The notes beneath the pieces were generated by a model. That model saw only the letters and a list, made by a program, of their open reading frames with translations. It had not been told where the DNA came from and searched no databases. From NCBI RefSeq assembly GCF_000368085.1, contig NZ_KB849239.1, positions 876,972 to 940,971 of the forward strand: DNA of 64,000 bases, written 5' to 3'. The stretch is from Acinetobacter nosocomialis NIPH 2119 (GTDB lineage: Bacteria > Pseudomonadota > Gammaproteobacteria > Pseudomonadales > Moraxellaceae). The translations under genes and the position numbers were made by a program. This document shows, piece after piece, positions 44,353-54,599 of the stretch (position 1 is its first letter; every line of letters starts with the position of its first letter).

Positions 44353-45111
44353 ATGACGATGCAAAACTCGGAACAGACGACTTCTGTAGAAAGTTCGTTG
44401 CAAAAGAAAAAATTTTTAAACACCAATAAGCCTTTGTTTATTGGTGCTGCTATTTTAATGAGTGGTTGTTTTGCGCTCGGCTATACAATTGGGCACCGTC
44501 AAGGTTTAACTGTTGTAGGTTACGATGCAGATGCAGAGCAATTGGTTGAAGTAGTGCAAAAACAAAAAACAGCGTTAGATGCAGTTAACAAAAGCCTGAA
44601 TGCTGCTGTGCAAGAGCGTGATGTTGCTGTTACAAATGCAAATGACTTGTTTACAGCACTTAATCAAGCCAATGCTGATAAAACGCAACAAGAAGGTATG
44701 AGTAATATCTACCGTGAAATTTTAAGACAACGTGGTGGATTAAGCTTAACCATTCAGGATTTGGCAATTAAACCGTTACCAGAAAACGCTTATGAATATC
44801 AGCTTGATTTGGTGCAGGTGAGTCCAAATAAACGCCGTGCTTCAGGTTCAGTTGAAATAAGACTGATTAAAGATACTGAAGTCTTGGTTGTGCCACTTGA
44901 AGATAAGAACTTTAACTTCACTGATTTTGAGCGTTTGACTGGCCGATGGACAATGCCTAAGGGCTTCACACCTCAGTATATTGAAGTACGTTTAATAGGT
45001 GGTTCTGAAACACCAGTGATTAAACGTTTTAGTTGGCAGCGCGGTAAACCTGTCGAAACACCTTCTGCTTTTGTTGCAGAAATTCCTCAAGCTGAAGCAA
45101 ATTCACAATAG
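44353..45111 (+). CDS. DUF6776-like inner membrane protein with periplasmic coiled coil
   Basis: 252 residues from ATG 44353 (the frame is open back to 44320). The N-terminal 30 residues are polar, then one hydrophobic helix at about residues 28-46 (KPLFIGAAILMSGCFALGY), then a helical, Gln/Ala-rich stretch (about 60-115) that probably makes a coiled coil, and a beta-rich C-terminal domain with LTGRWTMPKGFTPQYIEVRL. It resembles the DUF6776 family, common near clpS/clpA or argC in this group; the function is unknown. It lies 9 bases before clpS, so possibly it shares a transcript. Confidence 0.7.
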   Translation: MTMQNSEQTTSVESSLQKKKFLNTNKPLFIGAAILMSGCFALGYTIGHRQGLTVVGYDADAEQLVEVVQKQKTALDAVNKSLNAAVQERDVAVTNANDLFTALNQANADKTQQEGMSNIYREILRQRGGLSLTIQDLAIKPLPENAYEYQLDLVQVSPNKRRASGSVEIRLIKDTEVLVVPLEDKNFNFTDFERLTGRWTMPKGFTPQYIEVRLIGGSETPVIKRFSWQRGKPVETPSAFVAEIPQAEANSQ

Positions 45112-45120
45112 TAACATCAT

Positions 45121-45534
45121 ATGCGAACAAATAAGCGTCAAACAAATTTAAAAGATATTAAGGCTTCTTTTCAGCAGTCTGGCTATGTCGATTGGCACTT
45201 CAATCCACGCTTAAGTGATTCGCAAAACGAAGATCATGACGGAGAGGTTGTTGTTCAAACAGCACCTCCCGAACTCAAGCGTCCTCCTTTATATGCGGTA
45301 GTATTATTGAACGACGATTACACGCCAATGGACTTTGTAATTGAAATTTTACAACAATACTTTGCAATGAATCTTGACCAAGCAACTCAAGTAATGCTAA
45401 CAGTACACTATGAAGGTAAAGGTACTGCCGGGGTATATCCAAGAGACATCGCGGAAACCAAGGCAAACCTTGTTAATAATTACGCTCGATCGCAAGGTCA
45501 TCCATTACTTTGCCAGATTGAGCCTAAAGCATAA
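45121..45534 (+). CDS. clpS: ATP-dependent Clp protease adaptor ClpS
   Basis: Adaptor that delivers N-degron substrates to ClpA. 137 residues, somewhat longer than E. coli ClpS (106), because of an N-terminal extension. The core begins at [22 protein letters not shown], which contains the acidic/hydrophobic N-degron pocket residues NDDYTPM, then [24 protein letters not shown] with the ClpA contact region. Next to clpA, 9 bases apart, as in many Proteobacteria. Confidence 0.95.
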   Translation: MRTNKRQTNLKDIKASFQQSGYVDWHFNPRLSDSQNEDHDGEVVVQTAPPELKRPPLYAVVLLNDDYTPMDFVIEILQQYFAMNLDQATQVMLTVHYEGKGTAGVYPRDIAETKANLVNNYARSQGHPLLCQIEPKA

Positions 45535-45543
45535 GGGGGTCAC

Positions 45544-47820
45544 ATGCTCAGTCGTCAATTAGAAGTATCATTACGTTTGGCTGTTAGCATGGCTCGTCAA
45601 AAGAGACATGAGTTTCTTACAGTTGAACACTTACTATTAGCCTTACTCGATAACGATTCGGCTGTGAATGCATTAAAAGCATGCGGCGCTGATATTGTTT
45701 CTTTACGTAAAGAATTAGAAGAATATGTAGAACAACATACTCCTAAGCTTGGCGAAAATAGCGAGCAAGCTCCACATCCAACAGAAAGTTTTGACCGCAT
45801 TTTGCAACGTGCAATTTTCCATGTACAATCAAGTGGTGGTGATCGTACTGTTGAAGGTGCGGATGTTTTGGTCGCAATGTACTCAGAGCGTGATTCTTTT
45901 GCTGTTTATTTACTTAAACGTCATCAAATTAATCGACTTACTTTGACTCAATATTTGTCTCATGGGACACGTAAAGACGAAGTGCAGGTTGAAGAAGAAG
46001 TTGAAGACATTGAGGGTGAAAGCAACTCAGGCAATGCTGGGCCATTAGAACTTTATACGCTTAATTTAAATGTTGAAGCGCAAAAGGGTAAAACTGACCC
46101 ACTCATTGGTCGTGAAAAAGAAATTGAGCGTACAGCACAAATTCTTTGCCGCCGACGCAAAAACAACCCATTACTAGTCGGTGATCCAGGGGTAGGTAAA
46201 ACTTCAATTGCAGAAGGCCTTGCATGGCTCATTGTAAATGGTAAAGCACCAAAACCACTTAGCAACGCAGAGATTTATAGCCTAGATATAGGCGCATTGG
46301 TTGCTGGTACAAAATACCGTGGTGACTTTGAAAAACGTTTAAAACAACTGTTAAATGCTTTGAAGAAAAATCCAAATGCGATTTTATTCATTGATGAAAT
46401 TCATATGATCATTGGTGCAGGCTCAAGTATGGGCAGCACAATGGATGCATCGAATCTTATTAAACCAGCATTGGCAAATGGTACTTTACGTTGTATCGGT
46501 TCAACGACTTTCCAAGAATATCGTCAGGTATTTGAAAAGGATCATGCGTTATCTCGTCGTTTCCAAAAAATTGACGTAAATGAACCAAGCATTTCTGAAA
46601 CTATTGATATTTTACGTGGCTTGAAAACGAAGTTTGAGGATTTCCACCACGTACAGTATGACGACAAAGCTTTAGTTTCTGCGGTTGAGCTTTCTGCGAA
46701 ATTTATTAATGATCGTTTCTTGCCGGATAAAGCGATTGATGTCATTGATGAAGCAGGTGCACAACGCCGCTTAAAAGCAGAAAGTGAAGACAGCTTAATT
46801 ACTGTAGAAAATATCGAAGACATCGTTTCTAAAATTGCGCGTATTCCGCCTAAGACAGTGTCTAAAGATGATAAATCAGTACTTGAAAATCTTGAGCGTG
46901 ACCTAAAACGTGTTGTATTTGGTCAAGATGAGGCAATTACTGCATTGGCTTCTGCAATCAAGTTATCACGTGCTGGTTTGAAATCACCAGACAAGCCTGT
47001 TGGTAGCTTCGTCTTTGCTGGTCCAACGGGTGTTGGTAAAACGGAAGTCACTAAGCAATTAGCAAAACTTTTAGGTGTAGAGCTTGTCCGTTTCGATATG
47101 TCTGAATATATGGAACGTCATGCTGTTTCACGCTTAATTGGTGCTCCTCCAGGCTATGTTGGTTATGACCAAGGTGGTTTGCTCACAGATGCGATTCATA
47201 AAAATCCGCATTGTGTTTTATTGCTCGATGAAATTGAGAAAGCACATCCAGATGTGTTTAACCTGTTGTTGCAAATCATGGACCATGGTGCGTTAACTGA
47301 CAATAATGGTCGTAAGTCAGACTTCAGAAATGTCATTATTGTATTGACGACAAACATTGGTGCAGAAAGCATTTCTCGTGCAAGCATTGGATTTACTGAG
47401 CAAGACCATAGCTCGGATAACCAAGAAGCTATGAAGCGTGCATTCTCTCCAGAGTTCCGTAACCGTCTAGACAGTGTTATTCAGTTTAAAGCTTTACCAA
47501 CCACAGTGATTGAATCTGTAGTTGATAAATTCTTAACAGAATTACAAGCACAGTTAGATGAAAAACGTGTAGTTCTAGATGTAGATCAAAGTGCGCGTGA
47601 CTGGTTAGCAACCAATGGTTATGACCGTTTAATGGGTGCTCGCCCAATGCAACGTCTCATTCAAGAACACTTGAAGAAACCATTAGCTGAAATGATTCTG
47701 TTTGGTGAACTTGCAGATCATGGTGGTAATGTGGCGGTATCAGTGAAGAAAGAAGATGGCAAGGCAGTTGGTCTAAAACTTGAAGTTTTTGAAGATCACC
47801 ATACGGCAGAACCAGCTTAA
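45544..47820 (+). CDS. clpA: ATP-dependent Clp protease ATP-binding subunit ClpA
   Basis: Unfoldase of the ClpAP protease. 758 residues, as in E. coli: N domain (about 1-145) for ClpS binding, first AAA+ module with Walker [10 protein letters not shown] and Walker [11 protein letters not shown], second module with Walker [10 protein letters not shown] and [11 protein letters not shown], and a C-terminal ClpP-docking loop in the second module. The first module is preceded by the acidic linker ([16 protein letters not shown]). Directly downstream of clpS (9 bases), and followed four bases after its stop by ynfA, so the three are probably one transcript. Confidence 0.97.
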   Translation: MLSRQLEVSLRLAVSMARQKRHEFLTVEHLLLALLDNDSAVNALKACGADIVSLRKELEEYVEQHTPKLGENSEQAPHPTESFDRILQRAIFHVQSSGGDRTVEGADVLVAMYSERDSFAVYLLKRHQINRLTLTQYLSHGTRKDEVQVEEEVEDIEGESNSGNAGPLELYTLNLNVEAQKGKTDPLIGREKEIERTAQILCRRRKNNPLLVGDPGVGKTSIAEGLAWLIVNGKAPKPLSNAEIYSLDIGALVAGTKYRGDFEKRLKQLLNALKKNPNAILFIDEIHMIIGAGSSMGSTMDASNLIKPALANGTLRCIGSTTFQEYRQVFEKDHALSRRFQKIDVNEPSISETIDILRGLKTKFEDFHHVQYDDKALVSAVELSAKFINDRFLPDKAIDVIDEAGAQRRLKAESEDSLITVENIEDIVSKIARIPPKTVSKDDKSVLENLERDLKRVVFGQDEAITALASAIKLSRAGLKSPDKPVGSFVFAGPTGVGKTEVTKQLAKLLGVELVRFDMSEYMERHAVSRLIGAPPGYVGYDQGGLLTDAIHKNPHCVLLLDEIEKAHPDVFNLLLQIMDHGALTDNNGRKSDFRNVIIVLTTNIGAESISRASIGFTEQDHSSDNQEAMKRAFSPEFRNRLDSVIQFKALPTTVIESVVDKFLTELQAQLDEKRVVLDVDQSARDWLATNGYDRLMGARPMQRLIQEHLKKPLAEMILFGELADHGGNVAVSVKKEDGKAVGLKLEVFEDHHTAEPA

Positions 47821-47823
47821 TTT

Positions 47824-48186
47824 ATGTTAATTGATAGTCTTTCTATAACCCGAATACTTAGTGTGTTCGGGTTATTTATTATTACTGCGATCGCTGAGAT
47901 TTTAGGCTGTTACTTTCCTTATCTTATTTTAAAAGAAGGGAAGTCTGCTTGGTTGTGGATCCCTACAGCCTTAAGCTTAGCGATCTTTGTTTGGTTACTT
48001 ACATTACATCCAGCTGCTTCTGGGCGCATTTATGCGGCTTATGGCGGTATTTATATTTTTACTGCACTCATGTGGCTTCGTTTTGTCGATCAGGTCGCTT
48101 TAACGAGATGGGATGTTTTAGGTGGTTTTATAGTGCTTTGTGGTGCAAGTTTGATTATTTTGCAGCCGCAAGGATTAATTCGCTAA
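47824..48186 (+). CDS. ynfA: YnfA-family (UPF0060) small membrane protein
   Basis: 120 residues, mostly hydrophobic with four helices, and the family pattern [20 protein letters not shown] and [22 protein letters not shown] common role of the family is proton-coupled small-multidrug-like efflux, but it is not proven here. The ATG lies four bases after the clpA stop, so it is translated from the clpSA transcript or from an internal promoter. The ribosome site is poor. It is followed by a noncoding region that contains the aroG leader. Confidence 0.85.
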   Translation: MLIDSLSITRILSVFGLFIITAIAEILGCYFPYLILKEGKSAWLWIPTALSLAIFVWLLTLHPAASGRIYAAYGGIYIFTALMWLRFVDQVALTRWDVLGGFIVLCGASLIILQPQGLIR

Positions 48187-48310
48187 TAATGAAGTGAGCA
48201 ATTAAATTTTAACTAAAAAATAAGAAATTTTTTCGCAAAAAATACTTGTCAAATTCATCAACAATGCGTATTTTAGATTTAAGGAACATTTTTTAATATT
48301 TGAGATAAAG

Positions 48311-48367
48311 ATGTTAAATCAATCTGTGAATTCTAACGCTTACTTTTATTTCTGGCAATTTAGATAG
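48311..48367 (+). CDS. First aroG leader peptide, aromatic-rich
   Basis: An 18-codon frame, MLNQSVNSNAYFYFWQFR, ending in TAG. Six of its last eight residues are aromatic (Tyr, Phe, Tyr, Phe, Trp, Phe). It is followed within 50 bases by an intrinsic terminator and then by aroG. This is the classical layout for attenuation by ribosome stalling at aromatic codons. The ribosome site (GAGATAAAG) is weak. Two later copies of GTTGCC (48367-48372 and 48394-48399) can each pair with GGCAAC in the terminator loop (48421-48426), giving possible alternative structures. Direct experimental proof is lacking, but the pattern is specific. Confidence 0.85.
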   Translation: MLNQSVNSNAYFYFWQFR

Positions 48368-48413
48368 TTGCCTGAGCGTATTCGGGCATGAAAGTTGCCC
48401 ATCACAGTTAATA

Positions 48414-48443
48414 CCTGATCGGCAACCCCGATCAGGTTTTTTT
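48414..48443 (+). terminator. Attenuator terminator in the aroG leader
   Basis: CCTGATCGG (48414-48422) pairs with CCGATCAGG (48428-48436) around CAACC, followed by seven T. It stands downstream of the first leader peptide and upstream of the second, so it can only control aroG and its leader region. Confidence 0.93.
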
Positions 48444-48476
48444 ATGCTTTATCTTTTTCAAATCGAGGAACTCAAA

Positions 48477-48569
48477 ATGAACAACATGACTTATTCATAC
48501 TTTAGCAACTTTTATTGGTTTTACTTTTGCCTACCTTTGCCAACGAATAGATCCAAAACGCTCAAATAA
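48477..48569 (+). CDS. Second aroG leader peptide, aromatic-rich
   Basis: A 30-codon frame beginning at ATG 48477, preceded by GAGGA at good spacing. Between codons 6 and 17 it reads YSYFSNFYWFYF: nine of twelve residues are Tyr, Phe or Trp. The tail is polar, and TAA ends it at 48569. After it, GGACTGA (48576-48582) pairs with TCAGTCC (48590-48596), just before AAAGGAAAAG, the aroG ribosome site. So the second leader sits past the first terminator and close to aroG, and stalling there could expose or hide the aroG ribosome site. There is no T-run after the second hairpin. Translation control is inference. Confidence 0.85.
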   Translation: MNNMTYSYFSNFYWFYFCLPLPTNRSKTLK

Positions 48570-48575
48570 ATGATC

Positions 48576-48596
48576 GGACTGATTCGGTTTCAGTCC
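48576..48596 (+). promoter_or_regulatory. Hairpin just before the aroG ribosome binding site
   Basis: A perfect 7-bp stem (GGACTGA/TCAGTCC) with loop TTCGGTT lies directly upstream of AAAGGAAAAG and the aroG ATG at 48611. It has no T-run, so if it works it should act on translation or on an alternative structure rather than termination. Confidence 0.6.
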
Positions 48597-48610
48597 AAAG
48601 GAAAAGACCA

Positions 48611-49666
48611 ATGAATGCTTTAAATACTTTACTAACTCAAAGTAATACAAAAGAAACACCAGTTAGTTTACCTCTTCAGTTAAAAGCTAAATATCCGCTT
48701 GTGCAGACCTTCGCACGTCAAATTGCAGAACACCGTCAAATTATTCAAAATATTCTTGCTGGTAAAGATCAGCGTTTAAAGGTTATTACAGGACCATGTT
48801 CAATTCATGACCCAGTTGCGGTTCTTGAATACGCAGAAAAACTGCAAAAATTACAAGAAAAAGTTAAAGATCAAATATTCATTGTGATGCGTGCTTATAT
48901 TGAAAAGCCGCGTACAACTGTAGGTTGGAAGGGGTACATGTATGACCCAAACCTTGATGGTTCATCTAATCTACAATTAGGTTTAGAAAAATCACGCGAG
49001 CTTTATTTGCAAATTATTGAAAAGGGTTTGCCGATTGCGAGCGAAATTTTAAGTCCAATGGCAACTGGTTATTTTGATGATTTGTTGGCTTGGGGCGCAA
49101 TTGGTGCACGTACCAGCGAGTCTCAAATTCACCGTGAAATCTCAAGTCATATGCCATACAGTATTGGTTTCAAAAATGGTACAGATGGTTCGATTCAAAT
49201 TGCTTTAGATGCTATTCAGTCGGCACAAAATGAGCATCAATTTCTAGGAATGAATCAGCAAGGTTTACCTTCTGTTATTCAGAGTGCCGGCAACCCATTA
49301 CCACACTTAATTTTGCGTGGAGCGAATCATGGCCCTAATTATGATTTAGCTTCAATTCAGGCAATACGTGAAAAACATAAGCAAAATCTTCCTCCTTTAG
49401 TCATTGACTGTAGTCATGGCAATAGTGGTAAAGACCCTTTACGTCAGCCAGAGGTTTTGCAGCAAATCGTTGCTGAACGCTTAAAAACTCAGGTAAAGGG
49501 TGTCATGATTGAAAGTCATTTAGTTGATGGTAATCAGAAAATTTCGTGTGAAATGACTTATGGTCAGTCTGTGACAGATGGTTGTTTAGGATGGGATAAA
49601 ACTGAACAACTTTTGTTAAATGTTGCTGAACAGTTAAAAGTAAATGAGTTAGCTCATTCAGCTTAA
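48611..49666 (+). CDS. aroG: 3-deoxy-7-phosphoheptulonate (DAHP) synthase, class I
   Basis: First step of the shikimate pathway: condenses phosphoenolpyruvate and erythrose 4-phosphate. 351 residues (AroG of E. coli is 350). Visible motifs: RLKVITGPCSIHDPVAVLEYA, VMRAYIEKPRTTVGWKGYM, SQIHREISSHMP and VIDCSHGNSGKDPLRQPEV, with metal/substrate residues (Cys in GPCS, His in CSHGNS). The N-terminal extension (about 25 residues) is typical of feedback-sensitive enzymes. Which of the aroF/G/H forms it is cannot be decided from sequence alone; the leader with Tyr, Phe and Trp codons suggests overall aromatic control. AAAGGAAAAG precedes ATG. Confidence 0.94.
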   Translation: MNALNTLLTQSNTKETPVSLPLQLKAKYPLVQTFARQIAEHRQIIQNILAGKDQRLKVITGPCSIHDPVAVLEYAEKLQKLQEKVKDQIFIVMRAYIEKPRTTVGWKGYMYDPNLDGSSNLQLGLEKSRELYLQIIEKGLPIASEILSPMATGYFDDLLAWGAIGARTSESQIHREISSHMPYSIGFKNGTDGSIQIALDAIQSAQNEHQFLGMNQQGLPSVIQSAGNPLPHLILRGANHGPNYDLASIQAIREKHKQNLPPLVIDCSHGNSGKDPLRQPEVLQQIVAERLKTQVKGVMIESHLVDGNQKISCEMTYGQSVTDGCLGWDKTEQLLLNVAEQLKVNELAHSA

Positions 49667-49679
49667 TGATTTATGGTTT

Positions 49680-49714
49680 AAAAAAGGGATCTGTTTTTGC
49701 AGATCTCTTTTTTT
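49680..49714. terminator. Bidirectional intrinsic terminator
   Basis: AAAAAGGGATCTG pairs with CAGATCTCTTTTT (one G-T position) around a short loop, between convergent aroG and the hydrolase gene. Confidence 0.88.
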
Positions 49715-50630
49715 ATGAAGCATGTTTGAGTTCGGATAAGAATGTAGTGATTTCATGACCGAATTTTTTCGGTTCGGTTAATAATGGCGTGTGGCCAGAA
49801 CGCTCGAAATAAATTGTTTTTGCATGTTCGACACTATGTGCAATCAGTGTCTGACCAGTTTCTGGATAGAGTGTTGAATTACGGCCAATAAAGAAAGTTG
49901 TTGGGCACTGTAATTGTTGCAATGCCTCACGATAGTCTTCATTGTGAAAAAGATAATTTTCGACGTACCAAAATAAGTAGTCTAAGCGTTGAATCGGTAA
50001 TAAGTATTTCTGTAAAAATGGCTGTTTTAACGCAGTTTTAAAAACGAATGGACTAAAAGGATTGCTACTTTGCAATTCAATAAAATCTACCCACAAACGT
50101 ACCAATTTTTGACGGTCTGGAAGTGATAACTCATAAAGATATTTAGCATTTTTATGTTTTGATAATAATTGATAAATATCATTGAGTAATTGTTTAAATT
50201 GGGCATGTAATGGTCCGAATAAACCATATTGCCATGTCGCATCTACAGATATTTTAGGCGTTTGATCAATATGTAAATAAGCTTTTAACTGCTGAGCAAG
50301 ATGAGCATGCTTCATACCATGCATTGCAGTGGTAGCACCCATTGAATAGCCCATTAAAATAAAGTTATCAAGTTTTAGTTGTTCAATTAAATGAGCAACA
50401 TCTTGCCAGTGGCTTGATATGGCATCTTGCTCGGGAATAGCACAGTTTTTTGAACCGCCAAAACCACGCCAGTCAGGAATAATGAACTCATATTCTTTAC
50501 GATTTGCGTAGATAAACGGTAGCCATTGCCAACTTTGCATACCTAGACCGGATAATACTAATACTGGTTCACCACGACCAACACGGCGTACAAATAATTT
50601 TTCCTGATCGGGCATGGTGTAATAAGGCAT
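49713..50630 (-). CDS. Alpha/beta hydrolase
   Basis: 305 residues of the alpha/beta-hydrolase fold: VLVLSGLGMQSWQWLPFI around residue 24, EFIIPDWRGFGGS around 50, nucleophile elbow GYSMGATTAMHG near residue 96 (catalytic Ser), and a late His in SGHTPLLTEP (about residue 280). The substrate is unknown; resemblance is to proline-iminopeptidase and esterase-type hydrolases. It follows a PadR-type regulator gene on the same strand after 2 bases, so the regulator and hydrolase are one operon, divergent from the FadH-like gene. Confidence 0.87.
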   Translation of the reverse strand: MPYYTMPDQEKLFVRRVGRGEPVLVLSGLGMQSWQWLPFIYANRKEYEFIIPDWRGFGGSKNCAIPEQDAISSHWQDVAHLIEQLKLDNFILMGYSMGATTAMHGMKHAHLAQQLKAYLHIDQTPKISVDATWQYGLFGPLHAQFKQLLNDIYQLLSKHKNAKYLYELSLPDRQKLVRLWVDFIELQSSNPFSPFVFKTALKQPFLQKYLLPIQRLDYLFWYVENYLFHNEDYREALQQLQCPTTFFIGRNSTLYPETGQTLIAHSVEHAKTIYFERSGHTPLLTEPKKFGHEITTFLSELKHAS

Positions 50631-50632
50631 GG

Positions 50633-51193
50633 TTATTCTCCAGATGCGTTATCTTGAGCAAAAAGTTTTAATTGTGGGATGACCTGTTCTAACCATTTGA
50701 TCCACTCAGTTTCCATAGTGATACCGAGTTCCAAGATCATTTTGTGGATATATAACACTCGATTATTCAAGTCATCACTATCTTTAAAATCTTTATCGTA
50801 AATATTTTGGTAAAGCTTAAGCTTTTCTTGGTGTAAGCCAAGATGTCGTAACAGTTCGGGTAATATTTGATTATTGCCCAATTGTGCCTCGGCACGCAAT
50901 CTTACCATTAAGTCATCTCTAAGCTGAGCGGGTTCACTTTGCTGTGTCATCCATGAAGCAAGTTCTATACGCCCAAGTTGTTCGACTTGATAAGTTTTTT
51001 TTCGGCCGCTATCCATCTCATTTTCTAAAGTAGAAACCCAGCCTTTTTTTAGCATGTTATTGAGTTCACGATAAATTTGCTGATGTGTGGCATTCCAGAA
51101 AAAGCCCATAGAGCGGTCAAAACGGCGAGCGAGTTCAAAGCCAGTGCTTGGACGTTCTAGTAAGCTGGTTAGTAAAACATGGGGAAGTGACAT
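50633..51193 (-). CDS. PadR-family transcriptional regulator
   Basis: 186 residues. An N-terminal winged-helix domain (LPHVLLTSLLERPSTGFELARRFDRSMGFFW, then HQQIYRELNNMLKKGWV and the wing RKKTYQVEQLGR) is followed by a helical C-terminal domain of about 90 residues, as in PadR subfamily s2 (AphA-like). PadR proteins commonly repress genes for phenolic-acid or drug metabolism and respond to small aromatic ligands. The upstream region, shared with the FadH-like gene, has two palindromes that are likely its binding sites. It lies 2 bases before the hydrolase gene. Confidence 0.9.
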   Translation of the reverse strand: MSLPHVLLTSLLERPSTGFELARRFDRSMGFFWNATHQQIYRELNNMLKKGWVSTLENEMDSGRKKTYQVEQLGRIELASWMTQQSEPAQLRDDLMVRLRAEAQLGNNQILPELLRHLGLHQEKLKLYQNIYDKDFKDSDDLNNRVLYIHKMILELGITMETEWIKWLEQVIPQLKLFAQDNASGE

Positions 51194-51237
51194 GGCAATC
51201 CGTTTGTAAGCAAAAGTAAAGTGTGACTCATAAGATT

Positions 51238-51294
51238 ATGCAACATGTTGCATAAAAGTCAAAATTTGATTATAAATTTGTGCAACAAGTTGCA
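51238..51294. promoter_or_regulatory. Two palindromic sites between the PadR and FadH-like genes
   Basis: ATGCAACATGTTGCAT (51238-51253) is a perfect 16-bp palindrome, and TGCAACAAGTTGCA (51281-51294) is the same core with a middle change. Centres are 42 bases apart, close to four helical turns. They lie in the only control region between the divergent genes, so are the best candidates for PadR operators. Confidence 0.72.
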
Positions 51295-51298
51295 TTAA

Positions 51299-53353
<2,055 letters not shown>

Positions 53354-53424
53354 TGATTTCAATGAGCACTGTCTTGGGTAAGAGAGTGCTCATGACTAAA
53401 AACTATTCGAAGGAAAAATAAAAA

Positions 53425-53832
53425 ATGACACTCGAAACAACTAAACAGTCATTAGAAAAATGGCATCACATGGTTAAATCAAATGACTTATCGAACTTAA
53501 ATGATTTGCTGGCAGATGAAGTCGTTTTCCGTTCACCAGTCGCTTATAAACCTTATGAGGGAAGACAAGTTGTTTTCTTTATTCTTACTAATGTGATTCA
53601 AGTATTCCAAAATTTTACCTATCACAGAGAGTTTTACACAGAAGATGGTGAAAATGTAGTACTGGAGTTTAGTGCGAATGTAGGTGATAAATCATTAAAA
53701 GGGATTGACATGATTCGTTTTAATGAACAGGGTAAAATTATTGATTTTGAAGTAATGATTCGTCCAATGAGTGGTTTAGCTGCATTAGCTGAGCAAATGG
53801 GTATAAGAATAGCTCAATTTAAACCTCAATAA
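53425..53832 (+). CDS. SnoaL/NTF2-like small protein
   Basis: 135 residues with the NTF2-like fold, opening KQSLEKWHHMVKSNDLSNLNDLLADEVVFRSPVA and later VVLEFSANVGDKSLKGIDMIRFNEQGKIIDFEV, the beta-rich core with the conserved I-D/G-x-D-M-I-x-F. It could bind or convert a small hydrophobic compound. No catalytic dyad can be assigned. AGGAAAAATAAAA precedes ATG at ideal distance. It follows fadH by 71 bases, and precedes an SGNH hydrolase by 37; together they may form one operon. Confidence 0.78.
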   Translation: MTLETTKQSLEKWHHMVKSNDLSNLNDLLADEVVFRSPVAYKPYEGRQVVFFILTNVIQVFQNFTYHREFYTEDGENVVLEFSANVGDKSLKGIDMIRFNEQGKIIDFEVMIRPMSGLAALAEQMGIRIAQFKPQ

Positions 53833-53869
53833 TTTTGTTAAATAGCCTAAGAGTATTGAGATATATAAA

Positions 53870-54586
53870 ATGTGGTTAAAACTTTCAACATTGCTTTTAT
53901 TGCCCATATTATTTGTACAAGGTAGTAAAGTTCGAAAGAACACGCCACGTTTAGCAGAAGCCAAAGGTGAACGAGAAGGTTGTATTGGTCAAGGCAAGCC
54001 TTTATCCATGCTTATTTTGGGAGATTCTGCTGCAGCAGGTGTTGGTGTAGAAAATCAGAAAGATGCCTTGTCTGGTGCTATTATTCAAGAACTGCAAAAT
54101 GAATTTGCCCTGCAATGGAAACTTCATGCTAAAACTGGTGATACAACTCGACAAGTTTTTAATGCTTTACAGCATTTAGACGAGCAGAAGTATGATGTGA
54201 TTGTGACATCTATTGGTGTAAACGATGTTACGAAACTTACTTCTGCTAAATCATGGATTAAACAACAGAAGCAATTATTTGAGCACATACAGAAACGTTT
54301 TCAGCCAAAGTTGATTATCGTTTCCGGTGTGCCTCCAATGCAACATTTCCCTGCTTTACCCAATCCACTAGCTTGGTTATTTGGGCAATATGCAGAGCAA
54401 ATGAATCAAAAATTACAACAATGGTTAGCACCGCAGAGCCAGTTTAAGTTTCTTCAATACGATATTGAAACTTTTCAAGCCATGAATTTGACAATGGCAA
54501 GTGATGGTTTTCATCCAAGTAAAGAAGTTTACGCAATTTGGGGAAGGCAGGTTGCTGCTTTAGTGCGGCAATCATTTAACTCATAG
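53870..54586 (+). CDS. SGNH/GDSL-type hydrolase
   Basis: 238 residues. An N-terminal hydrophobic segment (WLKLSTLLLLPILFVQG) could be a signal anchor. The block I motif is LILGDSAAAGVG (Ser of GDS), block III VTSIGVNDV with the Asn, and block V DGFHPS with Asp and His, thus the SGNH set is complete. It is an esterase or lipase of unknown substrate, with the body possibly in the periplasm. It lies 37 bases after the SnoaL-like gene and 13 before the YheT-like gene, so probably the same transcript. Confidence 0.85.
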   Translation: MWLKLSTLLLLPILFVQGSKVRKNTPRLAEAKGEREGCIGQGKPLSMLILGDSAAAGVGVENQKDALSGAIIQELQNEFALQWKLHAKTGDTTRQVFNALQHLDEQKYDVIVTSIGVNDVTKLTSAKSWIKQQKQLFEHIQKRFQPKLIIVSGVPPMQHFPALPNPLAWLFGQYAEQMNQKLQQWLAPQSQFKFLQYDIETFQAMNLTMASDGFHPSKEVYAIWGRQVAALVRQSFNS

Positions 54587-54599
54587 TCAGAGGTAGTCA

